From Afifellaceae bacterium (GTDB lineage: Bacteria; Pseudomonadota; Alphaproteobacteria; Rhizobiales; Afifellaceae), in contig JANQKG010000007.1 of the NCBI GenBank assembly GCA_028281235.1, positions 186,001 to 250,000 on the forward strand: a stretch of DNA of 64,000 bases, written 5' to 3'. The translations under genes were made by a program, and so were the position numbers. Shown one piece after another: positions 24,035-34,500 of the stretch (the first letter of the stretch is position 1; each line of letters opens with the position of its first letter). The notes beneath the pieces were generated by a model. It did no database searches. It was not told the DNA's origin and was given only the letters and a program-made list of their open reading frames with translations.

Positions 24035-25540
24035 ATGGAGCTGTTTTCCAACCTGGCAGTCGGTTTCAGCGTAGCGCTCACGCCGGCCACACTCATGCTG
24101 GCGGTCTTTGGGTGCTTTCTCGGCACTATGATCGGCTCGCTGCCGGGCCTGGGGCCCTCAAACGGCGTTGCGATCCTGATCCCGTTGACCTTTTCGCTGG
24201 GGCTCGACGCCACCTCGGCGCTCGTCCTCATGACCGCCGTCTATTACGGCGCCATGTATGGCGGCCGGATTTCGTCGATCCTGTTGAACATCCCCGGCGA
24301 CGAGCCGGCGCTCATGACGACGCTCGACGGCTATCCCATGGCCAAGCAGGGCCGCGCCGGCGACGCTTTGGTGATCTCAGGCGTGGCGTCTTTTGTCGGT
24401 GCGTTTCTGGCGACCATCGGATTGATGCTGCTGGCCCCCATATTGGCGCGCGTCGCATTTCTATTCGGCCCGGCGGAATATTTCGCCCTCTACATCCTCG
24501 CCTTCAGCACGCTTGGCGGCGTCGCTTCGAACAACCAGGCCAAGGCGGTTCTGGCGTCGTGCATCGGGCTGGGCATCGCGATGATCGGGCTCGACAATTC
24601 AAGCGGCCTGCCGCGCTTCACCTACGGCAACCTCCATCTCATGGACGGCGTCGACTTTTTGGTGGCCATCGTCGGCCTGTTTGCGGTTGCTGAGGTCTTC
24701 TTCTTCATCGAGAGCCACGGCAAGAAATCCTCCATTGGTGTCAAACTCGAAAAAGTGACAGTGCCGGTGCGCGATATCGTTGCCAGCACCTGGACGATGC
24801 TGCGCTCAACCGGCGTCGGCTTTGTCGCGGGCGTTCTGCCCGGTGCCGGCGCCTCGTTGGGCAGCTTCCTGGCCTATATGTCGGAGAAATCGATCGCCGG
24901 CCCCAATGGCGGCTTCGGCACCGGCTCCCCCAAAGGGGTCGCCGCGCCGGAGGCCGGCAACAACGCTGCGGCCGGCGGCGCGCTGGTCCCGATGCTGACG
25001 CTTGGCGTGCCCGGCTCAGGAACGACGGCCGTCTTGCTGGCGTTGCTCTTGACGCTCAACATCACGCCCGGCCCGACGCTCTTCACCGAGCGCCCCGAGG
25101 TGGTGTGGGGTCTGATCGCCTCGCTGCTGATCGCCAATTTCGTTCTGCTGGCCATGAACGTGCCCATGGTCAAGATCTTCGTGCGCGTGCTTCAGGTGCC
25201 GCCAGGCATCCTGCTTCCCGGCGTGACCATGATCTCGTTTGTGGGCATCTTCTCGCTGTCAGGCAGCTATTTCGATCTGCTTTTGATGGTCGCCTTTGGC
25301 GTGCTCGGCTATGTCCTACGCAAGATGGACGTGCCGACCGTGCCGATAATTCTCGGTATTCTCCTTGGCAATGCGATGGAGGATGCCCTGCGGCGCGCGA
25401 TGGTGCTGTCGGACGGCGACCCGTTGTTCCTGCTGTCCTCGCCGATCGCCGTCGGGCTTTGGGTCGCGGCGATCGCCGGCTTTGTCGCACCCATGTTCCT
25501 GCGCCAGTTCATTCGTAAGCCCCAGGCGGTCACCGATTGA
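24035..25540 (+). CDS. tctA: TTT system large membrane protein, TctA-like
   Basis: This 501-residue permease has about ten to twelve helices and the TctA signature GSLPGLGPSNGVAILIPLTF near residue 32. Its second inverted-repeat counterpart is GVLPGAGASLGSFLAYMSEK near residue 265. It moves the acid captured by TctC using an ion gradient. It follows tctB by six bases. Its stop overlaps the start of the AbrB-like gene, so that protein is probably co-produced. Confidence 0.93.
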   Translation: MELFSNLAVGFSVALTPATLMLAVFGCFLGTMIGSLPGLGPSNGVAILIPLTFSLGLDATSALVLMTAVYYGAMYGGRISSILLNIPGDEPALMTTLDGYPMAKQGRAGDALVISGVASFVGAFLATIGLMLLAPILARVAFLFGPAEYFALYILAFSTLGGVASNNQAKAVLASCIGLGIAMIGLDNSSGLPRFTYGNLHLMDGVDFLVAIVGLFAVAEVFFFIESHGKKSSIGVKLEKVTVPVRDIVASTWTMLRSTGVGFVAGVLPGAGASLGSFLAYMSEKSIAGPNGGFGTGSPKGVAAPEAGNNAAAGGALVPMLTLGVPGSGTTAVLLALLLTLNITPGPTLFTERPEVVWGLIASLLIANFVLLAMNVPMVKIFVRVLQVPPGILLPGVTMISFVGIFSLSGSYFDLLLMVAFGVLGYVLRKMDVPTVPIILGILLGNAMEDALRRAMVLSDGDPLFLLSSPIAVGLWVAAIAGFVAPMFLRQFIRKPQAVTD

Positions 25541-26607
25541 CGGCCGGCTCAGAACAGGAAGCTACGCCATTCCAATTTGTGAGCGTCATTAAAGCGCTCG
25601 GACTAGCCGGAATTGGCAGTGTCGGCGCGTATCTCCTGTCGTTCCCCGCACCTTTCCTGACCGGCTCCGCTATAGTGGTGATCGCAGCATCGCTCGCCGG
25701 TCAGCACCTTTCAGTGCCGGATCGTCTGCGCGACGCCTGCTTCGTCGTCATTGGGATGTCGATCGGCGCCGGCGTGACGCCGGACGTCTACCGCGCGGCC
25801 CTGACATGGCCACTCAGTTTCGCGATCCTTGTCGGCGTGCTGATCCTGATCATGGCGGCGGGAAGCGACGCTTTGGCGCGGCTGTGGCAAAGGGACCGCA
25901 TGACCGCAGCGCTTGCCGCCACACCGGGACATCTGAGCTACGTATTGGGCTTGGCTCTCCAGACGCGAAGCGACGTCAAATGGGTGGGCGTCGTGCAGAG
26001 CACGCGTGTCGCCGCGCTGACCCTCATCGTGCCGTTCACCGTGGTCCTCCTCGGCCTTGAACCGAGCGCACCCGGGCAATCGGCTGAATCCATGTCGCTG
26101 CTCATGCTGGCAACGACGCTGGCGCTTGCGGTCGTCGTTGGCTTCGGTCTGAGAAAGATAAGAACGCCGGCCGCCTTTCTTCTCAGCGGCATGTTCGTAT
26201 CAGCAGGCGTTCACCTTTCAGGATGGACTGCCGGCCAGGTCCCGGCATGGCTGTCGTGGCCGAGCTTCGCAATCATGGGAGCGCTCATCGGCACGCGTTT
26301 TTCCGGCATATCCCACACTGAACTGCGCCGTTCGTTGGGTGCGGGTTTGGTCCTCACAACGACGGCCTTCGTAATCTCGGGGCTCGGCGCGTTGAGCGTC
26401 GCCTATTTCATCGGATTGCCGCCGGCGCTCGTGCTCGTGGCGTTTGCGCCGGGCGGCGTGGAAGCGATGGCGGCGATGGCCATCACGCTCGGCCTGGACC
26501 CGGCTTATGTCGCCGCGCACCATGTCTTTAGATTGCTCGTGCTCACAGTCCTGGCGCCCCTGGCGCTGCTTCTCGTTGGACGGCTCGGCGGCGGGCCGCG
26601 CGTCTAA
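25537..26607 (+). CDS. AbrB-family membrane protein
   Basis: This 356-residue protein has two similar halves of membrane helices, matching the AbrB duplication family of bacterial membrane proteins. The repeated VVIGMSIGAGVTP and IMGALIGTRFSG segments show the two halves. The start is the TTG at 25537, overlapping the tctA stop; a GTG at 25579 is an alternative. Family members are often found beside TTT systems but their function is unproven; exporter or regulator of transport are both possible. It is not an ammonia monooxygenase despite an old family label. Confidence 0.75.
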   Translation: MTAGSEQEATPFQFVSVIKALGLAGIGSVGAYLLSFPAPFLTGSAIVVIAASLAGQHLSVPDRLRDACFVVIGMSIGAGVTPDVYRAALTWPLSFAILVGVLILIMAAGSDALARLWQRDRMTAALAATPGHLSYVLGLALQTRSDVKWVGVVQSTRVAALTLIVPFTVVLLGLEPSAPGQSAESMSLLMLATTLALAVVVGFGLRKIRTPAAFLLSGMFVSAGVHLSGWTAGQVPAWLSWPSFAIMGALIGTRFSGISHTELRRSLGAGLVLTTTAFVISGLGALSVAYFIGLPPALVLVAFAPGGVEAMAAMAITLGLDPAYVAAHHVFRLLVLTVLAPLALLLVGRLGGGPRV

Positions 26608-26655
26608 AGCCGTCGATTGCGGCGGACGCTGCAACGCAGCCCCGAGGGTAACGGA

Positions 26656-28173
26656 ATGAAGTCACATATCGTCACGGTTCACCCGGAAAAGGACCGCCTG
26701 CCTCGCGAAGAGCAACTGGCTTGGAAGATCGCCGAAGTGGCGGCCGACAAGGTCCCCGTCGACGGCGACGTGGCGGAGATGGTCATCAACCGGATCATCG
26801 ACAATGCGGGCGTCGCGATGGCGTCCGTCAATCGCGGACCCGTCGTTACCGCCCGCGACCAGGCGCTGGCGCGAGAACAGGGCAAGGGTGCGACCATCTT
26901 CGGGCTACCGGCGTCTCGGAGCTTCAGCGCGGAATGGGCGGCTTGGGCGAACGGCGTCGCGGTGCGCGAACTCGACTATCACGACACGTTCCTCGCCGCC
27001 GATTACTCACACCCCGCCGACAATATCCCGGCCGTTCTGGCTGTGGCACAGCAGGCCGGAAAGAGCGGCGACGACCTGATCCGCGCCATCGCTACGGCCT
27101 ACGAGATACAGATGAACCTGTGCCGCCGCATCTGCCTGCACAAGCACAAGATCGACCACGTCGCGCATCTTGGCCCATCGGTGGCCGCGGGCCTTGGCAC
27201 GCTTCTGAACTTGTCGGTCGAGACGATCTACCAGGCAGTGAACCACGCCTTGCATGTGACCACCGCCACGCGCCAGTCGCGAAAGGGCGAAATCTCATCC
27301 TGGAAAGCCTTCGCTCCCGCGCACGCCGGTAAGCTCGCTATTGAGGCGGTCGACCGGGCTATGCGCGGCGAAGGCGCGCCCGCGCCGATCTATGAGGGCG
27401 AAGACGCGGTGATTGCCTGGATGCTCGATGGTCCCGACGCGCGCTACGAGGTGCTGCTGCCGGAGCGAGATGAACCAAAACGCGCCATCCTTGAGAGCTT
27501 CACCAAGGAGCACTCGGCTGAATATCAAAGCCAGGCCCCGATCGACCTGGCGTTCAAAGTCGGCGCGGCGATCGCGGAACAAACGGGCGACGACTGGGAC
27601 AAGGTCGCAAGCATCGTCTACCGCACGAGCCATCACACCCACAATGTGATCGGCACCGGGTCGAACGATCCGCAGAAATTCGATCCGCATGCGAGCCGCG
27701 AGACGCTGGACCATTCCATCATGTACATCCTGGCGGTCGCGCTTCAGGACCGGCGATGGCACCACGTGGATTCCTATTTGCCGGAGCGCGCCCGCCGCGC
27801 CGACACCGTGCGTTTGTGGCAAAAAATCGCGACAGAGGAAGCACCGGAATGGACGGCGCGCTATCACGCGACCGATCCGGCCGAAAAAGCCTTCGGCGGT
27901 GAGCTTGTGATCACTTTCGCGGACGGCACGCAGCTGCGGGAATCAATTGCAGTCGCCAACGCCCACCCGCTCGGCGCGCGGCCATTCGACCGGCCGCACT
28001 ATGTCCGAAAATTCAGGACGATCGCCGGCGAGGCAGTTGGCGAGGCCGAAGAGCGGCGGTTCCTTGAGGCAGCGGAAGGCCTGGCCGGTATTGCAGCCGG
28101 CGGCCTGGCGTGCCTCAACGTGGAGGCAACGGCAACGGAGCTGATCTCAAACCCGAACAAAGGCATCTTCTAA
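26656..28173 (+). CDS. prpD: 2-methylcitrate dehydratase, PrpD-like (MmgE/PrpD family)
   Basis: This 505-residue enzyme matches full-length PrpD, which dehydrates 2-methylcitrate to 2-methylaconitate. Family features include [20 protein letters not shown] near residue 95 and the glycine- and histidine-rich [17 protein letters not shown]. The ATG at 26656 has GAGGGTAACGGA upstream and begins the typical N-terminus; an upstream ATG adds 13 unrelated residues. It overlaps prpB by one base (TAATG). No prpC (methylcitrate synthase) lies nearby, so its substrate may be imported rather than made from propionate. Confidence 0.9.
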   Translation: MKSHIVTVHPEKDRLPREEQLAWKIAEVAADKVPVDGDVAEMVINRIIDNAGVAMASVNRGPVVTARDQALAREQGKGATIFGLPASRSFSAEWAAWANGVAVRELDYHDTFLAADYSHPADNIPAVLAVAQQAGKSGDDLIRAIATAYEIQMNLCRRICLHKHKIDHVAHLGPSVAAGLGTLLNLSVETIYQAVNHALHVTTATRQSRKGEISSWKAFAPAHAGKLAIEAVDRAMRGEGAPAPIYEGEDAVIAWMLDGPDARYEVLLPERDEPKRAILESFTKEHSAEYQSQAPIDLAFKVGAAIAEQTGDDWDKVASIVYRTSHHTHNVIGTGSNDPQKFDPHASRETLDHSIMYILAVALQDRRWHHVDSYLPERARRADTVRLWQKIATEEAPEWTARYHATDPAEKAFGGELVITFADGTQLRESIAVANAHPLGARPFDRPHYVRKFRTIAGEAVGEAEERRFLEAAEGLAGIAAGGLACLNVEATATELISNPNKGIF

Positions 28174-29066
28174 TGCTCTTCTCTCAACGTGATGGCACAG
28201 AAAAACGTGCGCGGCTGCGCGCGCGTCTGGCTGAGGGGAAGATCGTTCGCGCGCCCGGCGCGTTCTCGCCGCTGGTGGCCATGGAGATTGAGAACAAAGG
28301 CTTCGAAGCCGTCTACGTGTCGGGCGCAGTGCTGTCGGCCGACCTCGGTCTGCCGGATATCGGCCTGACGACCCTTTCAGAAGTCGCCGCCCGGGCAGAG
28401 CAGATCGCTCGCGTGACCGACCTGCCGACGATCGTCGACTGCGACACCGGCTTCGGCGAGCCGATGAGCGTGGCGCGCGCAATCCGCACGATGGAGGAGC
28501 GCGGCATTGCCGCCCTTCACCTGGAAGACCAGGTCAATCCGAAGCGCTGCGGCCACCTCGACGGCAAGAGTGTGGTGAGCGCGGCGGAGATGATCCGACG
28601 CGTGAAGGCGGCCGTCGACGCCCGTCGCGACGCGAACCTCCTCATCATTGCGCGAACCGATGCGCGGGAGATTGAGGGGCTCGACGCCATGATCGAGCGG
28701 GCCAACCAATATGCCGAAGCGGGCGCCGACATGATCTTTGCCGAAGCGCTGCACAATTCAGACGACTGGCGGCGTGCCAAGGCGGAGATATCCGCACCGC
28801 TCCTGGCGAACATGACCGAGTTCGGCAAATCCGAGCTGCTCTCAGCTCAGGAGCTGGAGGCGCTTGGCGCCAGCATCGTCATCTACCCCGTCACCATGCT
28901 TCGGATCGCCATGAAGGCTGTCACCGGCGCGCTTGAAGAAATCGGCGAAACCGGCACTCAGCGCGACATCATCGACCGCATGCAGACGCGCCAGGAACTC
29001 TACGACCTCCTGCGATACGCCGAGTACAACCGCTTTGATCAGGGCATCTACAACTTCCGGCCTTGA
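28173..29066 (+). CDS. prpB: Methylisocitrate lyase-like enzyme, PrpB-like (ICL/PEP mutase family)
   Basis: This 297-residue TIM-barrel enzyme has the family metal site DCDTGFGEP (near residue 89) and the catalytic loop KRCGHLDGKSVV near residue 123. The lyase loop of PrpB is KRCGH, which fits. It would split 2-methylisocitrate into pyruvate and succinate. The ATG at 28173 overlaps the prpD stop; a longer frame from 28110 lies inside prpD and is rejected. Together with prpD it lacks only an aconitase-type isomerisation step, which may be supplied elsewhere. Confidence 0.88.
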   Translation: MLFSQRDGTEKRARLRARLAEGKIVRAPGAFSPLVAMEIENKGFEAVYVSGAVLSADLGLPDIGLTTLSEVAARAEQIARVTDLPTIVDCDTGFGEPMSVARAIRTMEERGIAALHLEDQVNPKRCGHLDGKSVVSAAEMIRRVKAAVDARRDANLLIIARTDAREIEGLDAMIERANQYAEAGADMIFAEALHNSDDWRRAKAEISAPLLANMTEFGKSELLSAQELEALGASIVIYPVTMLRIAMKAVTGALEEIGETGTQRDIIDRMQTRQELYDLLRYAEYNRFDQGIYNFRP

Positions 29067-29165
29067 CGCGGCGCGTCACAATCTGTGAACGAATCCTGAT
29101 GCCGCTCCCTCAGCTTGGAGCGCAGCACCCACATAAGGCGAAGAAGAGTTTCAGGCAGCCCAGGT

Positions 29166-30707
29166 ATGATTGCCGAGACGAACGTTTACGATCTCCTGGT
29201 GATCGGCGGCGGCATCAATGGATGCGGCATTGCGCGCGACGCCGTCGGGCGTGGCTATTCCGCCTTTCTGGCGGAGATGAACGACCTCGCCAGCGGCACG
29301 TCCTCCGGCTCCACCAAGCTCGTCCACGGCGGGCTGCGTTATCTGGAATTCTACGAGTTCCGACTGGTTCGCGAGGCGCTCAAGGAGCGCGAAGTGCTGT
29401 GGTCGAACGCGCCGCACATCATCAAGCCGCTCCGCTTCGTGCTTCCGCATCACAAAGGCCTGCGGCCGGCCTGGTTCCTGCGGCTGGGGCTCTTTTTCTA
29501 CGACCATCTCGGCGGCCGGCGGCTGTTGCCGCCGACGCGCACGCTTGACCTCTCCCGCGATGCGGCCGGCAAGCCGCTGGCGCCGCTTTATTCAAAGGCC
29601 TTCGAATATTCCGATTGCTGGGTCGACGATGCCCGCCTGGTGGTGCTCAACGCGCGCGACGCTGCCGATCACGGGGCAATCGTGCGCACCCGCACGGAGG
29701 TCGTGGGCGTAGCTTGGGAAGACGACACTTGGGCCGTGACGCTCCGCGATCGCATGAGCGCTGAAACCTACGCGGTGCGTGCGCGCATGCTGATCAACGC
29801 CGCCGGGCCGTGGGTCGACAATGTTCTCTCACGCGTCTCCGGGCGGAATGACGTGCGCAATGTGCGCCTCGTCAAAGGCAGCCACGTCATCGTCAAGACG
29901 CTTTTCGACCACGGCCGCTGCTACATTTTCCAAAACGCCGACGGCCGCATCATCTTCGCCATTCCCTACGAGGACGACTTCACGCTGATCGGCACGACCG
30001 ACGAGGACTATCAGGGCGACCCGGGCGATGTCGCGATCACCGAGACCGAGACCGCCTATCTCTGCGCGGCGGCCAGCGAGTATTTCGTGCAGCCGATCAC
30101 GTCAGATGATGTGGTCTCCACCTATTCGGCCGTGCGGCCGCTCTACGACGATGGTGCGTCGCGGGCGCAGGAGGCGACGCGCGACTATGTGCTGAAGCGC
30201 GACGCCACGACGGAGAGTGGCGCGTTGCTGAACGTCTTCGGCGGCAAGATCACCACCTACCGCAAGCTTGCGGAGGCAGCGCTTGTGGAGATTGAGGCCG
30301 TGCTTGGCCGGCGCGGCGACACTTGGACCAAGGCCGCGCCGCTCCCCGGTGGAGACTTCCCCGTCGGCAACCTTAACGCCCTCATAGACGACCTCCGCCA
30401 GACCTATCCTTTCCTGGAGCTCACTCATACGCGTCGCCTGGCGCGGCTTTACGGCACGACCGCGCGCGACATCCTTGGCAGTGCTGCGCGCCTTGACGAT
30501 CTCGGGCGCAGCTTCGGCTTCGATCTCTACGAGGCTGAAGTGCGTTATCTGATGAATAAGGAATGGGCGATAACCGCTGAAGACGTGCTGTGGCGCCGAA
30601 CCAAATGCGGGCTCAGGCTTACGGCATCGGAGGCCGAAGCGCTTCAGGCCTTCATGGCATCGCACCGAAGCGACGCATCGGCCGCACAGCATGTGGATGC
30701 TGGCTAA
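29166..30707 (+). CDS. glpD: Glycerol-3-phosphate dehydrogenase, GlpD-like
   Basis: This 513-residue flavoprotein has the N-terminal FAD fold (YDLLVIGGGINGCGIARDAV) and the GlpD signature STKLVHGGLRYLEFYEFRLV near residue 58. The C-terminal domain holds FGGKITTYRKLAEA. It oxidises glycerol 3-phosphate to dihydroxyacetone phosphate at the membrane and feeds quinone. The ATG at 29166 fits the family; an upstream frame adds 17 basic residues. It follows prpB by 99 bp, so it may be a separate unit. It ends one base from the convergent ABC-type membrane gene. Confidence 0.92.
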   Translation: MIAETNVYDLLVIGGGINGCGIARDAVGRGYSAFLAEMNDLASGTSSGSTKLVHGGLRYLEFYEFRLVREALKEREVLWSNAPHIIKPLRFVLPHHKGLRPAWFLRLGLFFYDHLGGRRLLPPTRTLDLSRDAAGKPLAPLYSKAFEYSDCWVDDARLVVLNARDAADHGAIVRTRTEVVGVAWEDDTWAVTLRDRMSAETYAVRARMLINAAGPWVDNVLSRVSGRNDVRNVRLVKGSHVIVKTLFDHGRCYIFQNADGRIIFAIPYEDDFTLIGTTDEDYQGDPGDVAITETETAYLCAAASEYFVQPITSDDVVSTYSAVRPLYDDGASRAQEATRDYVLKRDATTESGALLNVFGGKITTYRKLAEAALVEIEAVLGRRGDTWTKAAPLPGGDFPVGNLNALIDDLRQTYPFLELTHTRRLARLYGTTARDILGSAARLDDLGRSFGFDLYEAEVRYLMNKEWAITAEDVLWRRTKCGLRLTASEAEALQAFMASHRSDASAAQHVDAG

Positions 30708-30708
30708 C

Positions 30709-31575
30709 CTACGCCTCTAAGGGCCTGTTTCGCGAATTCAGCCGCCGCGTTATTTCAGACAGACGCGACCAGGTTTGGAGCGTGAGGGGCAAAGCCAGCG
30801 CGCTTTCCACGAACTCCCAGGAATAGCTGATGATGGAGAAGATCGTGCCCACGGTGCTGACAAGCTCCGTCGTCGCGAACCAGAGATTGAAGAGGATCAG
30901 ACCCAGAAGCACGACGAAGATCGCGCCGTAGAGCACGGCTTCCGTATCCGACAGCCGAACCTCCAGACCACGCAGGCGCAGGAGATGCGCAAGCGTCGGC
31001 TTCGCCTCGCGCCGCGCCAGGATGCTGACTTGCCTTTCGGTCTGCTGATTGAGCGCGCCGTTCAGCCGATAGAACCGCCGGTGAAACAGCGCGTAGATAG
31101 CCGCCATGGCGACGGCCGCAACGCCGCCCGCCAGCGCAAGGACGGGCGAGAAGGCGTAGAGGATGACGACCGAGATCAACAACTGAACGCCGGCGGCCAT
31201 GGCCTGAGGCAGGATCTCCTCCAGAAAGTCCACCAGCTCCCGCCCCATACCGAGACGCGCGCTGAGCGCCGAAACGGGCAGCTTCGCGGACCGGGCCGCC
31301 TGGGCCTTGCCCAACTCGACTCGGATGGTGCCATAGACCCTCGTATCGTAGATGCGGCGGGCGACGGCGATCACGATCAGCGCCGCCATCAGGCCCGCCA
31401 ATTGCCACAGCTCCTGCATGCCTCCCGCCAGCAGGCCGTCGATGGCAAAGCCGATAAAGAGCGGGATCAAGGCCAAGAGGCCGGTCTCGCAAAGGATCAC
31501 CGCCCAAGTCAGGGAGACCCGCCAGCGGAACACGCGCAGGAGCGTGGCGATGGTCAGCTCATGGCCGGTCAGCAT
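30709..31575 (-). CDS. Six-helix ABC-type membrane protein without ATPase domain
   Basis: This 288-residue protein carries the six-transmembrane fold of ABC exporters (LTWAVILCETGLLALIPLFI at the first helices) but ends before any nucleotide-binding domain. It matches the family of stand-alone ABC six-transmembrane proteins. I start it at the ATG at 31575, which overlaps the stop of the RND pump gene by 7 bp. The open frame extends 155 codons upstream inside the pump gene in another frame, with no membrane or family features. Its coupling to the RND operon is notable; how it would be energised is unknown. Confidence 0.78.
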   Translation of the reverse strand: MLTGHELTIATLLRVFRWRVSLTWAVILCETGLLALIPLFIGFAIDGLLAGGMQELWQLAGLMAALIVIAVARRIYDTRVYGTIRVELGKAQAARSAKLPVSALSARLGMGRELVDFLEEILPQAMAAGVQLLISVVILYAFSPVLALAGGVAAVAMAAIYALFHRRFYRLNGALNQQTERQVSILARREAKPTLAHLLRLRGLEVRLSDTEAVLYGAIFVVLLGLILFNLWFATTELVSTVGTIFSIISYSWEFVESALALPLTLQTWSRLSEITRRLNSRNRPLEA

Positions 31576-34500
31576 GATGGTCCACCAGTCATGGACGACG
31601 CGGTCTGAGGTTTGGGCCTGACAAGCGCGATGACGTCCTCGGCAATGGCGATCAGGACCGGCACGAGGATGAGCATCAGCGCCGTTCCAAAGAGCTCTCC
31701 GAAGGCGAGCGAGACCGCCGCCGGGATCAGGTATTGCGCCTGCTCCGACGTCTCGGTGAGGAGCGGCATGAGGCCGATCACGGTCGTCGCAGTCGTCAGG
31801 AAGATGGCGCGGAAGCGGCCGATACCGGCCGCATGGAGGGCCTCCGAAACGCCATCGCCGGCGCTGCGCGCCTGATTGTAGCGCGTGATAATGACGAGGC
31901 TGTCGTTCACGATCACGCCGGTCAGCGCCAGCATCCCGAAGAAGGAAAGAACCGACAGCGACACGCCCATGATCATATGGCCGATCGCTGCGGCGACGAA
32001 TCCGAACGGAACGATGGCAAGGATGACGAAGGGCTGCCAATAGCTCTTCAGCGGCACCGCCATCAGCACATAGATCAGAACGGCCGCCAGAATCAGCGCG
32101 TTCACCAGGCCGCCGCGGATATCGCCCATCTCCTCCAGCTCGCCGGCCGCGATGACCTGCACACTGGGATATTTAGCGGCGAGTTCCGGAACCAATTGGT
32201 CAAACAAAGCCTGACCCACCTCCTCCGGCGCCACGAGACCCCGGTCGATGGAGGCGGAAACAATGTTCATGCGCTTCCCGTCGCGGCGGGTCACGGTGCC
32301 GGACGCATATGAGCCCTCAATCTCGGCCACGATCATGAGCGGCACCCACGCGCCGGTGGTGCTGCGCAGGCGGGTCTTCATCAGGTCATCAATCGTGTCG
32401 CGGGCGGCACGCGCATTCTGCACGACCACGCGTATCTCGGCGCCGTCGCGGCGGATTCGGGCGACCTCCGACCCGCCGAAGCCGTCGCCGATCTGAGCCG
32501 CCAGGGTCTCAGCCGTGAAGCCGAGATTGCGGGCCTCCGGCCGCAGGCGCAGTCTCAGCTCCGGCTGGCCACCGTCGAGGCTGTCGCGAATGTTCGATAC
32601 ACCCTCAAGCGCCGCCAGAAAGCCTCGCGTCTCGCCGCTCGCCTGACGCAACAGATCAGTGTCCTTCGACACCAGCCGAATCTGGAACCCGCCCGCCAGC
32701 GCCTCAGAACCGATGAACTCAAGCTCGGTGGCGCCCTCGGCCAGCCCGACGCGTTCGCGCCATTTGCGCACGACATCGAGGATCGGAACGTCCGGCCGTT
32801 CGGCGACCGGCAGCATCTCCGCATAGATCAGTGCTCCACCGGCACCGTCGATGATGGTGAAGAATGTCTGGATCGGCGCATTGTCCATGCCCGCACGATC
32901 GCGCAGCTCTTCGTTCAGCGCGCGACCGGTGCGCTCGATCCTGTCGATATTGGCTCTGGTCAGAGCAAACGGCGCGCGGGCGTCCATCTCAAGACTGACG
33001 GTGATCACCTGACCCGGCACGTCGGGAAAAAACACGGTCGCGACCTTGCCCTTGGCGATCAGCCCCAATCCCGCGATGGCCGCAGCCACGAACAGGACGA
33101 GCACGGCGTATCGGTGATGCAGCGATCTAACCAGCAAGGGCCGGTAGATGGTGTCGCGGAACCAATTCAGCCCCGCCTGGGCGCCGTCCTGCACGCCGCC
33201 CCAGAGACGCGCCGGCAGATGGCGTCGGTCTTCTTCAAGCGGCACGCCGGCCAGATGCGCCGGCAGAATGAACTTGCTTTCAATCAGCGAGAAGATGAGT
33301 GCGAAGATCACGATGCCGGAGAAGCTCGCCAGCACCTTACCCAGAGGATTATCGATCAGGAGCATCGGATAGAACGCCGCAATCGTGGTCAGCACGCCGA
33401 AGATTGTCGCCACGGCCACGCGCTCCACGCCCCGTTCGGTGCCCCTGATCGGGTCCCTGATCTTGCGCCTTTCTTCAAATACGCTTTCGCCGACCACGAC
33501 CGCATCGTCGACCAGAATGCCAAGCGCGATGATCAAGCCGAAGGTGGTCACGTCGTTCAGTGAATAATCCACCCATCTCGAACCGGACACCGCAAGCGCG
33601 CCCATGACGGAGATTGGAATCCCCATCGCCACCCAGAACGCCAGGCGGACATTGAGGAAGATCGACAGCATCAAAGTGACGAGCAGCAATCCCTGCACGC
33701 CGTTCGATCGCAGAAGCGCCAACCTCTCGGAGATGTAGCCGGCGCTGTCGCCCCACACGCTGGCCTTGATGCTGGACGGGAGTTGCCGCTCAAAATCAGC
33801 AACGACGCGATTCACAACGCGGCTGATGTCCAGAAGGTTCTCCTTCTGGCCAACCAGAATCTCCATGCCGATGGTGGGCTCGCCGTTGAGGCGGAACAGA
33901 AAATCGCCCTCCAGAAATCCGTCCTTGATGGTCGCAAGGTCGCCCAGCGGAACTTTCGATCCGTCAGGTCGTTCGATGACCGGCAGCGCGGCGTAGTCGG
34001 GCGCATAAAGCGCGCGGTCATCGGCACGCAGAAAGATGGTGCCGCCATCGGTGCGCAATTGCCCAGCTTGAAAGTTCAGCGAGTTGGCCTGGATCGCCGT
34101 CGTCACGTCGGCGACGGTCAGGCCATATTGGCGAAGCTCTTCAGGGTCGACGTCGATGCGAAGCTTGCGCGGAATCAGGCCCCAGATTTTCAGGCGCGAC
34201 AGCTCCGGCTCAGCCAGAAGCTCTTCCTTCAGCCGCTCCGCAACGCTTTGCAGCGTGGCCGGGTCGGCGGGTCCGTAAAGGTTCACATAAAGGGCCGGAA
34301 AATCGTAGCCCGCCGCCTCGATGACCGGCCGGCGAGCCTTGGTCGGCAGATCGGTCAGGCCGTCGATGCGAAGACGCACGCGGTCGAGCACGGCCTGGAG
34401 TTTCTCGCCGCCGGCGCGGCGGACCGAAACGCTCGCAACGCCGTTGGTGGATTGCGAGGTGATGCTGCGGACGCCCTCAAGCCCTTCAAGCGCCTGCTCG

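Noticed and set aside
25537-26607. Ammonia monooxygenase
   Set aside because: The label sometimes attached to this family has no catalytic basis; the sequence is only a duplicated membrane-helix protein.
28110-28172. Upstream start for prpB inside prpD
   Set aside because: The extra 21 residues have no family similarity, and TAATG coupling at 28171-28175 gives a normal start.
31576-32040. N-terminal extension of the ABC-type membrane protein into the RND pump gene
   Set aside because: The added 155 residues are Arg-rich, lie out of frame within pump coding sequence and contain no helix. The ATG at 31575 fits the family.
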